Below, in pieces: positions 1 to 6,095 of a stretch of DNA of 9,295 nucleotides (its first letter is position 1; every line of letters starts with the position of its first letter). The DNA comes from an uncultured Clostridia bacterium (GTDB lineage: Bacteria > Bacillota > Clostridia > TANB77 > CAG-508). Under the pieces are notes generated by a model that ran no database searches, was not told the origin of the DNA, and worked only from the letters and a program-made list of their open reading frames with translations. Position numbers and translations under genes: made by a program. The DNA is taken from NCBI GenBank assembly GCA_944390305.1, contig CALXPX010000046.1, forward strand, positions 1-9,295, in the 5' to 3' direction.

Positions 1-524
1 CCTGTGCTTAATGTTATTCCAGACAAATAGTTATTACTTGATTTTGTGGTTTCTGTTTTTTTATTTTGAGTTGTTTCAGTTGGTACATTACTTTTATTAG
101 GTGTCTCTGTTTTAGTTTCTGAACTAGATCCAGATGAAGTATTTTGTTTTGGATTTACTTTTATTGTTATTGACTTAGATATATTGCTTGTAACTTCTGT
201 ATCAAAGTCTGTAATATCTCCTGTCAAATTAAATGTATATGTTCCCGCTTCACTTGGTGTAAATGATGCTGATGTTGATGCACTTTTATTTCCAATTGCA
301 TCTGTTTGTCCAACTAAAGCTTGATTTACACCGTTTCCTGTTATTTTTAAATTCCATGCTCCTGCATTAACAGAAGCAGTTAGAGTTACTGTTGTTCCAA
401 CAGTAACTTCTGATGCACTTGCTGAAAAACTTGCAGAAGCTGCTTCTACTTTAGGAATATTTACACTAAGTAACATTAAAATCAAAATTATTATTAAGGA
501 TATATTTTTTTTAATATTTTTCAT
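1..524 (-). CDS. Secreted surface protein, Ig/cohesin-like N-terminal domain, start of cadherin-like domain (partial)
   Basis: The reading frame opens at the ATG at 522-524 and runs off the left edge without a stop, giving 174 codons. Residues 1-29 are a signal peptide: a Lys/Asn-rich start, a long Ile/Leu core, and a likely type I cleavage in KVEA|AS. Residues 30-125 form a compact all-beta domain (VTVGTTVTLTASV, GAWNLKITG, SITIKVN), Ig-like or a short cohesin-like fold. A Ser/Thr/Lys/Glu linker follows (about 126-160). The last visible residues, KSSNNYLSGITLSTG, match KSSNNYLQSITLSAG in the protein at 4799-6085, where they begin a cadherin-like beta-sandwich domain, so the two are paralogues. 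The missing part probably holds cadherin-like domains and a C-terminal membrane anchor, by analogy. The gene starts 11 bases after the dockerin-bearing glucosaminidase stop and should share its transcript. Function is unknown; a structural or docking role outside the membrane is inferred. Confidence 0.85.
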   Translation of the reverse strand, partial: MKNIKKNISLIIILILMLLSVNIPKVEAASASFSASASEVTVGTTVTLTASVNAGAWNLKITGNGVNQALVGQTDAIGNKSASTSASFTPSEAGTYTFNLTGDITDFDTEVTSNISKSITIKVNPKQNTSSGSSSETKTETPNKSNVPTETTQNKKTETTKSSNNYLSGITLST

Positions 525-530
525 TTGTCT

Positions 531-537
531 CTCCTTT
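531..537 (-). promoter_or_regulatory. Ribosome binding site overlapping the upstream stop codon
   Basis: AAAGGAG on the minus strand lies 6 bases before the ATG at 522-524. Its first two bases are the last two bases of the TAA stop of the glucosaminidase gene (536-538). Ribosomes terminating on the hydrolase would therefore sit on the site that starts the surface protein, which suggests translational coupling. Confidence 0.8.
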
Positions 538-2659
538 ATTTTATATTAAGGTTTCCTACACCCAAAAGATATTTTTGTATTTTTAGTAAATCTGCTGAAT
601 TAATTGTGTCATCTAAATTAGTATCTGATGCTTTATAATATGCACTTTCTTTTTCTAATTTTGTAATCCCTAGAAGATATTTTTGTATTCTTAGTAAATC
701 TGCTGAATTAATTAATCCATCTCCTTGAGCATCTCCCATTTTTACTAATGTATATTTTTCTCCATTTATTGTAATTATATCTCCAGTTTTTGCTATATTA
801 GAATCCACCTTGCTGCCATCTGCTCTTGTAATTGTTATATCTCCTAGTTTATTTTTAATTTCATCTATTGTAGCAGTTGGTGTAATATTTACTTCTTTTT
901 CTTCATCATTTCTTTCAATTTCAGTTTTCATATATGATCCTGGAACGTTTCCATTACTATCTCTTAGATAATCTCTTGCTACATATCCTTTAGCTCCATC
1001 TGCAGTTATAACATAATCCCAATAATGATTATCATTCATTGCTTCTTGTCCATTTACCATATATGTTCCTATTCTTGTAACTTTACTTCCATTAGACAAT
1101 AGTCTTATTTTATTTGATTCATTCATTGATGGTTCACTTCTTAAGAATAATCCCCCATCAGCTTTTATTGTCAATATGTCGCTTGAATTTGCGTCTACTA
1201 AATCTTTTCTTTCTACAAAGCCTTGTCTTCCATCAGAAAGTTTAATTCTATCCCAAGTTGTTCCATCAAACGTATATCTTCCTGTATTATCTATTCTTGT
1301 TACAGATTGACCCATAGAAAGTGTTGTAAGTAATGTTTGTGATCCTCCTGGCCCTACATACATCGGTACTCCATCTGAAGCAATTACTTTAGTTTCACTA
1401 CAATTAGTTACATCATCTATTTCTTCTAAATATGATGTGTCAAATCTTAAATATCCATATCTTCCGTCTGTTAGAACTACTTTATGCCATCCGTTATTTA
1501 ATCTTTCAACAGATAGTAGTACTACACTTGAATCCGGTATTATATATACAACTGAACTTGATGTATTTGCTGATGATCTTAATACAACGTCTGAATGTCC
1601 CTCTTTTACTCTAATATTCTTTGGATATATTTCACCAACTCCATCTGGTGATTGTGATACAGATGCAGGCATATTTTCATATACTGGTATTATAAAGTTT
1701 AGATTTTGATTTAATAACCCTGCATCTTTCATGCAACTATACATTTTACTTGCTTCATTTTTTGGAGCTTCTATATTTTGCATATATTGTCTCCAATATG
1801 TTCCATCATATGGCTCTACATCAAATTTATTTAAATATTGTGTATTTTGTCTAGCATTAATATAACTTGTAAGAGTATCTACTCCACCTTTTATACTTGC
1901 TTTTACACTTGTCCAACCTTTTTCTTTAGCTTTAGCTAATGCATTATTCCATATTTCCTCTTTTGAATTACCAGTTGCACCTATATTAAATAAGTTATAA
2001 TATGTAACTCCTCCTGATTCCATCTTCCATGTAGAACCACCACCTGCACCTTGTTCTTGAATTACTCTTGCTACTACATAATATGGATTTACATTTGATT
2101 CTTTGCATGCTTCATTTATCTGTCTTGCATATTCCATGTTATGTAAAAATGTATTAGCTAGCGCATTATATATTTGCTCATCTGAGGATTGTATATAATC
2201 TAATTGTAGAAATTGGAATAGATATTGATTATCTGCTAGCCAATTTCTAGAATCCATATAATATCTAATTGTCATCTCTGATGCACATCTCCATGAACCA
2301 TTATCATATGGATGATCACCACATATAGAGCAAACCCATGAACCAGTTCCATTTTGTATTAAATTTTTTGGACTTTCCCAATGTCCTGTATATTCTGCTG
2401 TTATAACCTGATTAAAATCTAGTCCAGTTTCCATAATTGTAAAAGTCCAATTAGGATGATTCTTTTTCAATATATCTAATTTTTCTTTAAATCCTGGATA
2501 TTTATTTGTATCTAAATTTCCTCCATTATATGTATATCTGTATGATTCTGCTGCTTTTACTTCGTTTTTTAATAGTAAGTTATCAAATATAAAAAATAAT
2601 AATATAGCAATTAAAATAGTTGGCACTATCTTATTTAATATATTTAAAATATCTTTCAT
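536..2659 (-). CDS. Secreted N-acetylglucosaminidase with three SH3b domains and C-terminal dockerin repeats (copy 2)
   Basis: A predicted exported peptidoglycan hydrolase of 707 aa. Residues 1-36 are a signal peptide (hydrophobic core IVPTILIAILLFFIF, cleavage near VKA|AE). Residues about 37-330 form a glucosaminidase domain of the LytG/GH73-related clostridial type, with the conserved stretches ARVIQEQG (candidate catalytic Glu202), YYNLFNIGA, GWTS and RQYMQNIEAP. Three SH3b domains follow (about 344-415, 425-488, 495-568) and probably bind the wall. After a short charged linker comes a small module (about 607-641, TGDIITINGEKYTLVK), then two dockerin-like calcium-loop repeats (642-707; GDAQGDGLINSADLLRIQKY and SDTNLDDTINSADLLKIQKY). 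The ATG at 2657-2659 is chosen because GGAGG stands 5 bases before it; the frame stays open to a TTG at 2722, but that TTG is the -35 box of the promoter. The gene is a paralogue of 6086-8374 and is followed at once by a surface-protein gene. The enzymatic call is firm at family level; the docking partner is inferred. Confidence 0.9.
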   Translation of the reverse strand: MKDILNILNKIVPTILIAILLFFIFDNLLLKNEVKAAESYRYTYNGGNLDTNKYPGFKEKLDILKKNHPNWTFTIMETGLDFNQVITAEYTGHWESPKNLIQNGTGSWVCSICGDHPYDNGSWRCASEMTIRYYMDSRNWLADNQYLFQFLQLDYIQSSDEQIYNALANTFLHNMEYARQINEACKESNVNPYYVVARVIQEQGAGGGSTWKMESGGVTYYNLFNIGATGNSKEEIWNNALAKAKEKGWTSVKASIKGGVDTLTSYINARQNTQYLNKFDVEPYDGTYWRQYMQNIEAPKNEASKMYSCMKDAGLLNQNLNFIIPVYENMPASVSQSPDGVGEIYPKNIRVKEGHSDVVLRSSANTSSSVVYIIPDSSVVLLSVERLNNGWHKVVLTDGRYGYLRFDTSYLEEIDDVTNCSETKVIASDGVPMYVGPGGSQTLLTTLSMGQSVTRIDNTGRYTFDGTTWDRIKLSDGRQGFVERKDLVDANSSDILTIKADGGLFLRSEPSMNESNKIRLLSNGSKVTRIGTYMVNGQEAMNDNHYWDYVITADGAKGYVARDYLRDSNGNVPGSYMKTEIERNDEEKEVNITPTATIDEIKNKLGDITITRADGSKVDSNIAKTGDIITINGEKYTLVKMGDAQGDGLINSADLLRIQKYLLGITKLEKESAYYKASDTNLDDTINSADLLKIQKYLLGVGNLNIK
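567..713 (-). repeat. In-frame direct repeat encoding the two dockerin halves (copy 2 hydrolase)
   Basis: Two 39-base units at 567-605 and 675-713 differ at one base (38 of 39 identical) and are offset by exactly 108 bases, or 36 codons. Both encode the INSADLLxIQKYLL helix of the dockerin repeat. Such near-identity in DNA, not just protein, suggests recent duplication or gene conversion between the halves. Confidence 0.9.
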
Positions 2660-2664
2660 TTTTT

Positions 2665-2669
2665 CCTCC
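2665..2669 (-). promoter_or_regulatory. Ribosome binding site fixing the start of glucosaminidase copy 2
   Basis: GGAGG on the minus strand lies 5 bases upstream of the ATG at 2657-2659. No comparable site precedes the in-frame ATG at 2678-2680 or the TTG at 2720-2722. It decides the start and gives a protein of 707 rather than 728 residues. Confidence 0.85.
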
Positions 2670-2693
2670 GTTTTCGACATATTTCTCAAAGAT

Positions 2694-2722
2694 ATTTTAA
2701 CATTACGTTTTTTATTAGTCAA
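2694..2722 (-). promoter_or_regulatory. Sigma-A-type promoter of glucosaminidase copy 2 and its surface-protein partner
   Basis: On the minus strand TTGACT (2717-2722) and TAAAAT (2694-2699) are separated by 17 bases. Transcription would start near 2687, leaving a leader of about 28 bases that includes the GGAGG site. The promoter follows the GH13 terminator, so this module appears to be transcribed independently of the GH13 gene. Confidence 0.7.
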
Positions 2723-2781
2723 CTATTTATTAGTGTAAATTTATGGTATTCTTATTTTTGAACATAATTTTTGACATTTCT

Positions 2782-2818
2782 AAAAAAGAGTAGGAGGCAG
2801 CCCTCCTACTCTTTTTTT
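2782..2818 (-). terminator. Strong intrinsic terminator of the GH13 gene, overlapping its stop codon
   Basis: A perfect 10-bp stem, gagtaggagg (2788-2797) with cctcctactc (2802-2811), closes a 4-base loop and is extended by pairing A and T tracts to about 16 bp. The minus-strand transcript ends in a U-run. The TAG stop of the GH13 gene (2806-2808) is inside the 5' arm, so the arm also encodes the last codons Lys-Lys-Glu. The T-tract at 2812-2818 would let it work on the plus strand too, though no plus-strand gene needs it. Confidence 0.92.
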
Positions 2819-4671
2819 AGAACCAAAGCTCCATAAGGTTGAAATTTGTCTCCTTTTACTCCTACTTTGAAAACTTTTTCTGCCTCTTGATATTCTTTTG
2901 GTACTTTTACCTTTTGATATTTATCTGATGTATTTACTATGATTAGTAAATTATTTCTTGTAAATTTTAAAACTTTGTCATTATAATCCAAAATTTGAAA
3001 ATTTGCATCAGATAATGCTTCTTTATTGCTTCTCCTAGTTTTCCCTAGCCTTATAAAATGTCTGAGTAAAGACTTGTCAATATAATTCCAAGGAAAACAC
3101 TTACGGTTGAACGGATCTTTGTATCCATGAAGCCCTACTTCTGTTCCATAAAATATGCAAGGGCATCCAGGTAGGAAATATTGTATAACACTTGCAGCTT
3201 TCAGCATCCCCTTTGCTTTTCTGTATTCTTTTGGAGGAAGTCTGTCACATTCCGCTTCATCGTCACGAAATACTTGAGTTAAAAATACTATTTTTCCATT
3301 AATTGTTTTATGCCATTTACTTGGTACATCATCAATTTTCCACCTTTCTCTATCATTCCTCATCCAATTTCCTTTTAAACAAGTAAGGGCTCTTACCGTA
3401 TCATGGGTATCTAGAGAATTCAGCATTGTAGCAATGGTTTCTTCAGGATAATTTTCTAAAACATCTTTCATTATCCACTTAAAATATTCATAGTTATTGT
3501 CTACAATAATTTTATAAATAGCATCTGTAAACAAATAATTTGTTGGTGTATCAATTCCTACGCCTATTTTTTCTAATGGCACTTTTTTCCAACATTCACC
3601 TATAATTAAATGTGCTCCATTTTCATTTGCTCTCTTTCTTATTCCTTCAAGGAATTCTAAGTTAAGCTCTTCGGAGACATCTAATCTAAAGCCATCTACA
3701 TACTTTGCATACAAGTCTATAATGCCATTTTCACCAAAAACATAATTTTGATATTCTTTATTATGTTGGTTAAATATTGGCATATCCTTAAATTCTCCAT
3801 ACCAATAGGCATATGTTCCATCATCATTAATGTAGAACCATTTTCTAAATTTCGAATTTGGATTTGCTATAGCATCTTGGAAAATTGGATTATCTGAACT
3901 ACAATGATTAAAAGCCATATCAAGTACAATGTGCATTTTCATTTTATTTGCTTTTTCATGCAAAATTCTTAAAGTTTCAAATGTACCTGCATTTGGATCA
4001 ATCATCATGTAATCAGTTGCAGCATATCTGTCATATCTAAATTTGCTATAAACTATAGGAGACAGATATAGTACAGTTACGCCAAGCTTCTTTAAGTATG
4101 AAAGTTTTTTAATAATTCCTTCAATATTTCCTAAGAAGAAATCATTGTTATGAAATTCACCTTCCTCATTTTTCGTATAATTAGGCATCTCGCCCCATTT
4201 ACGACAATTTCTCCCATTAAGTTTTACCATAGCTGCATTTCCTGATGAAAAAAATCTATCCAAAAAAATCTGATAAAATATAGTTTCACCATTTTTAGCC
4301 CACTTAGGTACTTCAAATTCTTTTTGTATCACCAATAATCTCCAATAAGGAGATTCTTCCTTAGTAATAAATGGTTTATTTGTTTTCCTGCTAATTTTTA
4401 TAGTTTGGTACTCCCCATTTATTTTAAGGTCAAAGAAAAAATAATAATTACCAAGTAAGTTAAATTCTACATTCGTATAATATTCTTCAGTATCATCCTT
4501 CCTTCTTAAATATTGAATTATAGATGGATTTTCTCCAAATCTGTTAAAAAGAATTCTAAGATCGGAGCATGTTCCAACCGTCTTTGGGATCTTTATTCTT
4601 ATCTCAATTTCCTTTCCAATTTCAACTTCATTCCGATTTGTCGACATTGAAACTAAAATATCGTTTGTCAT
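2806..4671 (-). CDS. GH13 alpha-glucan hydrolase, neopullulanase/maltogenic amylase/cyclomaltodextrinase type
   Basis: A 621-aa intracellular enzyme (no signal peptide) predicted to cleave alpha-1,4 links in maltodextrins, cyclodextrins or pullulan-derived sugars. Residues 1-115 form an N-terminal beta-sandwich like the CBM34/N-domain of this subgroup. The catalytic barrel (about 125-540) shows all GH13 regions: region I DMAFNH (Asp251-His256), region II GFRLD (nucleophile Asp331), region III IIGECW (acid/base Glu359) and region IV NSLDTHDT (Asp424, transition-state stabiliser). GETIFYQIFLDRF and FRYDRYAATDYMMIDP are also typical. A short C-terminal beta domain covers about 555-621. The catalytic triad is complete, so it should be active. 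AAGGAGG lies 9 bases before the ATG. It has its own promoter and terminator and separates two copies of an unrelated cell-wall module, so it is probably not functionally tied to them. Exact substrate preference among the three named activities cannot be read from sequence. Confidence 0.93.
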   Translation of the reverse strand: MTNDILVSMSTNRNEVEIGKEIEIRIKIPKTVGTCSDLRILFNRFGENPSIIQYLRRKDDTEEYYTNVEFNLLGNYYFFFDLKINGEYQTIKISRKTNKPFITKEESPYWRLLVIQKEFEVPKWAKNGETIFYQIFLDRFFSSGNAAMVKLNGRNCRKWGEMPNYTKNEEGEFHNNDFFLGNIEGIIKKLSYLKKLGVTVLYLSPIVYSKFRYDRYAATDYMMIDPNAGTFETLRILHEKANKMKMHIVLDMAFNHCSSDNPIFQDAIANPNSKFRKWFYINDDGTYAYWYGEFKDMPIFNQHNKEYQNYVFGENGIIDLYAKYVDGFRLDVSEELNLEFLEGIRKRANENGAHLIIGECWKKVPLEKIGVGIDTPTNYLFTDAIYKIIVDNNYEYFKWIMKDVLENYPEETIATMLNSLDTHDTVRALTCLKGNWMRNDRERWKIDDVPSKWHKTINGKIVFLTQVFRDDEAECDRLPPKEYRKAKGMLKAASVIQYFLPGCPCIFYGTEVGLHGYKDPFNRKCFPWNYIDKSLLRHFIRLGKTRRSNKEALSDANFQILDYNDKVLKFTRNNLLIIVNTSDKYQKVKVPKEYQEAEKVFKVGVKGDKFQPYGALVLKKE

Positions 4672-4684
4672 AAGTGTGGACCTC

Positions 4685-4727
4685 CTTAATTAAGAATTGG
4701 TTTGTTTAAGCAAATGTACTTAATTAA
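4685..4727 (-). other. Repeated palindromes in the leader of the GH13 gene (possible operator or RNA structure)
   Basis: The self-complementary 8-mer ttaattaa, within cttaattaa, occurs at 4685-4693 and 4719-4727, with centres 34 bases apart. Between them is an imperfect 14-bp palindrome tttgtttaagcaaa (4701-4714). One outer copy sits at the expected transcription start just after the -10 box; the other overlaps the Shine-Dalgarno sequence at 4681-4687. Either a repressor binds here, or the RNA copies pair and mask the ribosome site. A role in sugar-responsive control is a guess from the gene downstream. Confidence 0.4.
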
Positions 4728-4728
4728 C

Positions 4729-4757
4729 GTTATACTCCAATATTTTTATTTTGTCAA
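4729..4757 (-). promoter_or_regulatory. Sigma-A promoter of the GH13 gene
   Basis: On the minus strand a consensus TTGACA (4752-4757) and TATAAC (4729-4734) are spaced by 17 bases. The -35 box begins one base past the T-tract of the preceding terminator. Transcription would start near 4722, leaving a leader of about 50 bases. Confidence 0.82.
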
Positions 4758-4792
4758 TTAAAAAATAAAAAGTCATCTAAAAATAGATGACT
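4758..4792 (-). terminator. Intrinsic terminator of the HAD-glucosaminidase-surface protein operon
   Basis: A perfect 9-bp stem, agtcatcta (4771-4779) with tagatgact (4784-4792), has a 4-base loop and is followed on the minus strand by a T-rich tract (4758-4770). It begins 6 bases after the stop codon of the surface-protein gene. Confidence 0.88.
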
Positions 4793-4798
4793 AAAAAA

Positions 4799-6085
4799 TT
4801 ATTTTATTTTCCCTTTCTTTTTCAAATATGCATATAAAATTATTTCACCTACTAATAAAACAATTAATATACATATTGTAACTATCTTCCAAGTTTCATC
4901 CATTTTTACAATTTCGGCTGATGTTGCTATTTTTGATTGTCTATTAACTTTTATTATATAATTTGTTTGCATGTTTTCATCTGCTTGTGACATTAAAGCT
5001 ATATTTACAATATTCTCCCCTTCTTTTAAGTTTTTATCTCCTGTGACTTCTACAATTATTCCTTCTTTTTCAACAGATGGATTTACATCTAAATCTTCAA
5101 TATCCTCTTCTACATCTAAAGAATATTCAAAAGTTTCTTTATCAAAGGGAATATCTAAAATACTGAATTCTCCATTTCTATTTATTTTACTTATTTCTAA
5201 AGTTTGAAGTCTTAAATCTGATTCTTGCAAAGTTTGTTTTCTATTTACAACAATTATATATTCTCTTACACTTTCATTTTCTGCTGTAACTGCTAAAGTT
5301 ATTCTATTTTCTCCTTCATTAAGAGAAATTTTTCCTAGTCCACTTATACTAGCTCTTTCATCTTCTGCTACAGCTGATATTTCAATTTCATTAATACTTT
5401 CATCTAAGTTTTCCACATTATATTCAAAAGTTTCTCTATAAAACTCTGGTGATAAAGTTCCTGCACTTAAAGTTATAGATTGTAAATAATTATTGCTTGA
5501 TTTTACTCCATTTTCTAAATTATTTTCACTTGGTACATAAGTTTGATCTGGTGATTGTGTAGAAGATGTGCCTCCTGATGGTTTTGTATTAGGTTTTGAG
5601 GTACTACTAGAACTTCCTGAACTACTTCCAGATGAACTGCTTCCTCCTGTAGAAGGTTTATTACTACTACTTCCTCCACTTGAGCTTCCAGAAGAACTAC
5701 TTCCACTACTTGTACTTCCTCCACTATTAGATGTTTTCTTTTCATTTATTGTTACTGTTTTTGAACCTAAACTTACTATATTATACTCATTATCTGTAAG
5801 TTCACTAGGGCTTGCCGTTATTTTTGCAGGAAATCCTGTTATTTTTGCCGTTATATTAACTGAATTTTTTTCTACCCATACTGAAGAACTACTTAAAGTT
5901 GCATTCGTACTACTTAAATTTACTTTACCCGTTAAGCCTGTAGCAGTAATAGTTAATGTAACTGTTTGTCCTTTACTTGCTTCACTTGGTCCTGAAAAGT
6001 TAAAACTATATGACGCTGCAAAAATATTGTTACCGCAAGATAATATTATTGCTGATATTATAAAACTTAATAATATTTTTTTCAT
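4799..6085 (-). CDS. Membrane-anchored surface protein: Ig/cohesin-like domain, Ser/Gly linker, two cadherin-like domains
   Basis: A 428-aa predicted surface protein. Residues 1-23 are a signal peptide (cleavage near IFA|AS). Residues 24-114 form a compact beta domain (KGQTVTLTITATG, KTVTIN), Ig-like or a short divergent cohesin-like fold. Residues 119-175 are a flexible Ser/Gly/Thr linker. Residues about 200-285 and 292-384 are two cadherin-like beta-sandwich domains of the PF12733 type, each with the ETFEY(N/S)... and ...L(N/K)EGEN...YII(V/K)VNR pattern. Residues 399-420 are a single membrane helix followed by KKKGKIK, which should leave a short cytoplasmic tail. No LPXTG sorting signal is present. 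The ATG directly abuts the TAA of the glucosaminidase gene, with GGAGG 5 bases before it, so translation is probably coupled. It is a paralogue of the partial gene at 1-524. Function is unrecognised; acting as surface partner of the hydrolase upstream is inference from gene order. Confidence 0.88.
   Translation of the reverse strand: MKKILLSFIISAIILSCGNNIFAASYSFNFSGPSEASKGQTVTLTITATGLTGKVNLSSTNATLSSSSVWVEKNSVNITAKITGFPAKITASPSELTDNEYNIVSLGSKTVTINEKKTSNSGGSTSSGSSSSGSSSGGSSSNKPSTGGSSSSGSSSGSSSSTSKPNTKPSGGTSSTQSPDQTYVPSENNLENGVKSSNNYLQSITLSAGTLSPEFYRETFEYNVENLDESINEIEISAVAEDERASISGLGKISLNEGENRITLAVTAENESVREYIIVVNRKQTLQESDLRLQTLEISKINRNGEFSILDIPFDKETFEYSLDVEEDIEDLDVNPSVEKEGIIVEVTGDKNLKEGENIVNIALMSQADENMQTNYIIKVNRQSKIATSAEIVKMDETWKIVTICILIVLLVGEIILYAYLKKKGKIK
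5561..5731 (-). repeat. Low-complexity Ser/Gly-encoding tract (surface-protein linker)
   Basis: Degenerate short in-frame repeats encode Ser-Ser-Gly-Ser runs at residues 119-175 of the surface protein. The repeats read as open frames on both strands and create long spurious antisense frames here. Length variation between strains would be expected at such a tract. Confidence 0.8.
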
Positions 6086-6095
6086 TTATACCTCC
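6083..6095 (-). promoter_or_regulatory. Stop-start junction (TAAATG) with embedded ribosome site
   Basis: On the minus strand GGAGG (6091-6095) lies inside the last codons of the glucosaminidase gene. It is followed by the TAA stop (6086-6088) directly joined to the ATG of the surface-protein gene (6083-6085). This zero-gap arrangement favours coupled translation in a fixed ratio. Confidence 0.85.

Noticed and set aside
2660..2722. A 21-residue N-terminal extension of glucosaminidase copy 2 from a TTG start
   Set aside because: The TTG is part of a well-spaced -35 box, and the GGAGG site serves the internal ATG at 2657-2659.
2719..2781. Possible small gene or riboswitch between the GH13 terminator and glucosaminidase copy 2
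   Set aside because: Only promoter-type AT-rich sequence is visible, with no conserved-looking structure and no ribosome-site-led frame.
5561..5731. Repeat tract considered as a CRISPR array or minisatellite
   Set aside because: The units are short, degenerate and in frame with a Ser/Gly linker; there are no regular spacers.
6032..6040. Possible lipobox (ILSC) in the signal peptide of the 428-aa surface protein
   Set aside because: Leu at -2 is atypical, the paralogue lacks the Cys, and both proteins share an alternative A|AS cleavage site. A C-terminal membrane anchor already explains attachment.
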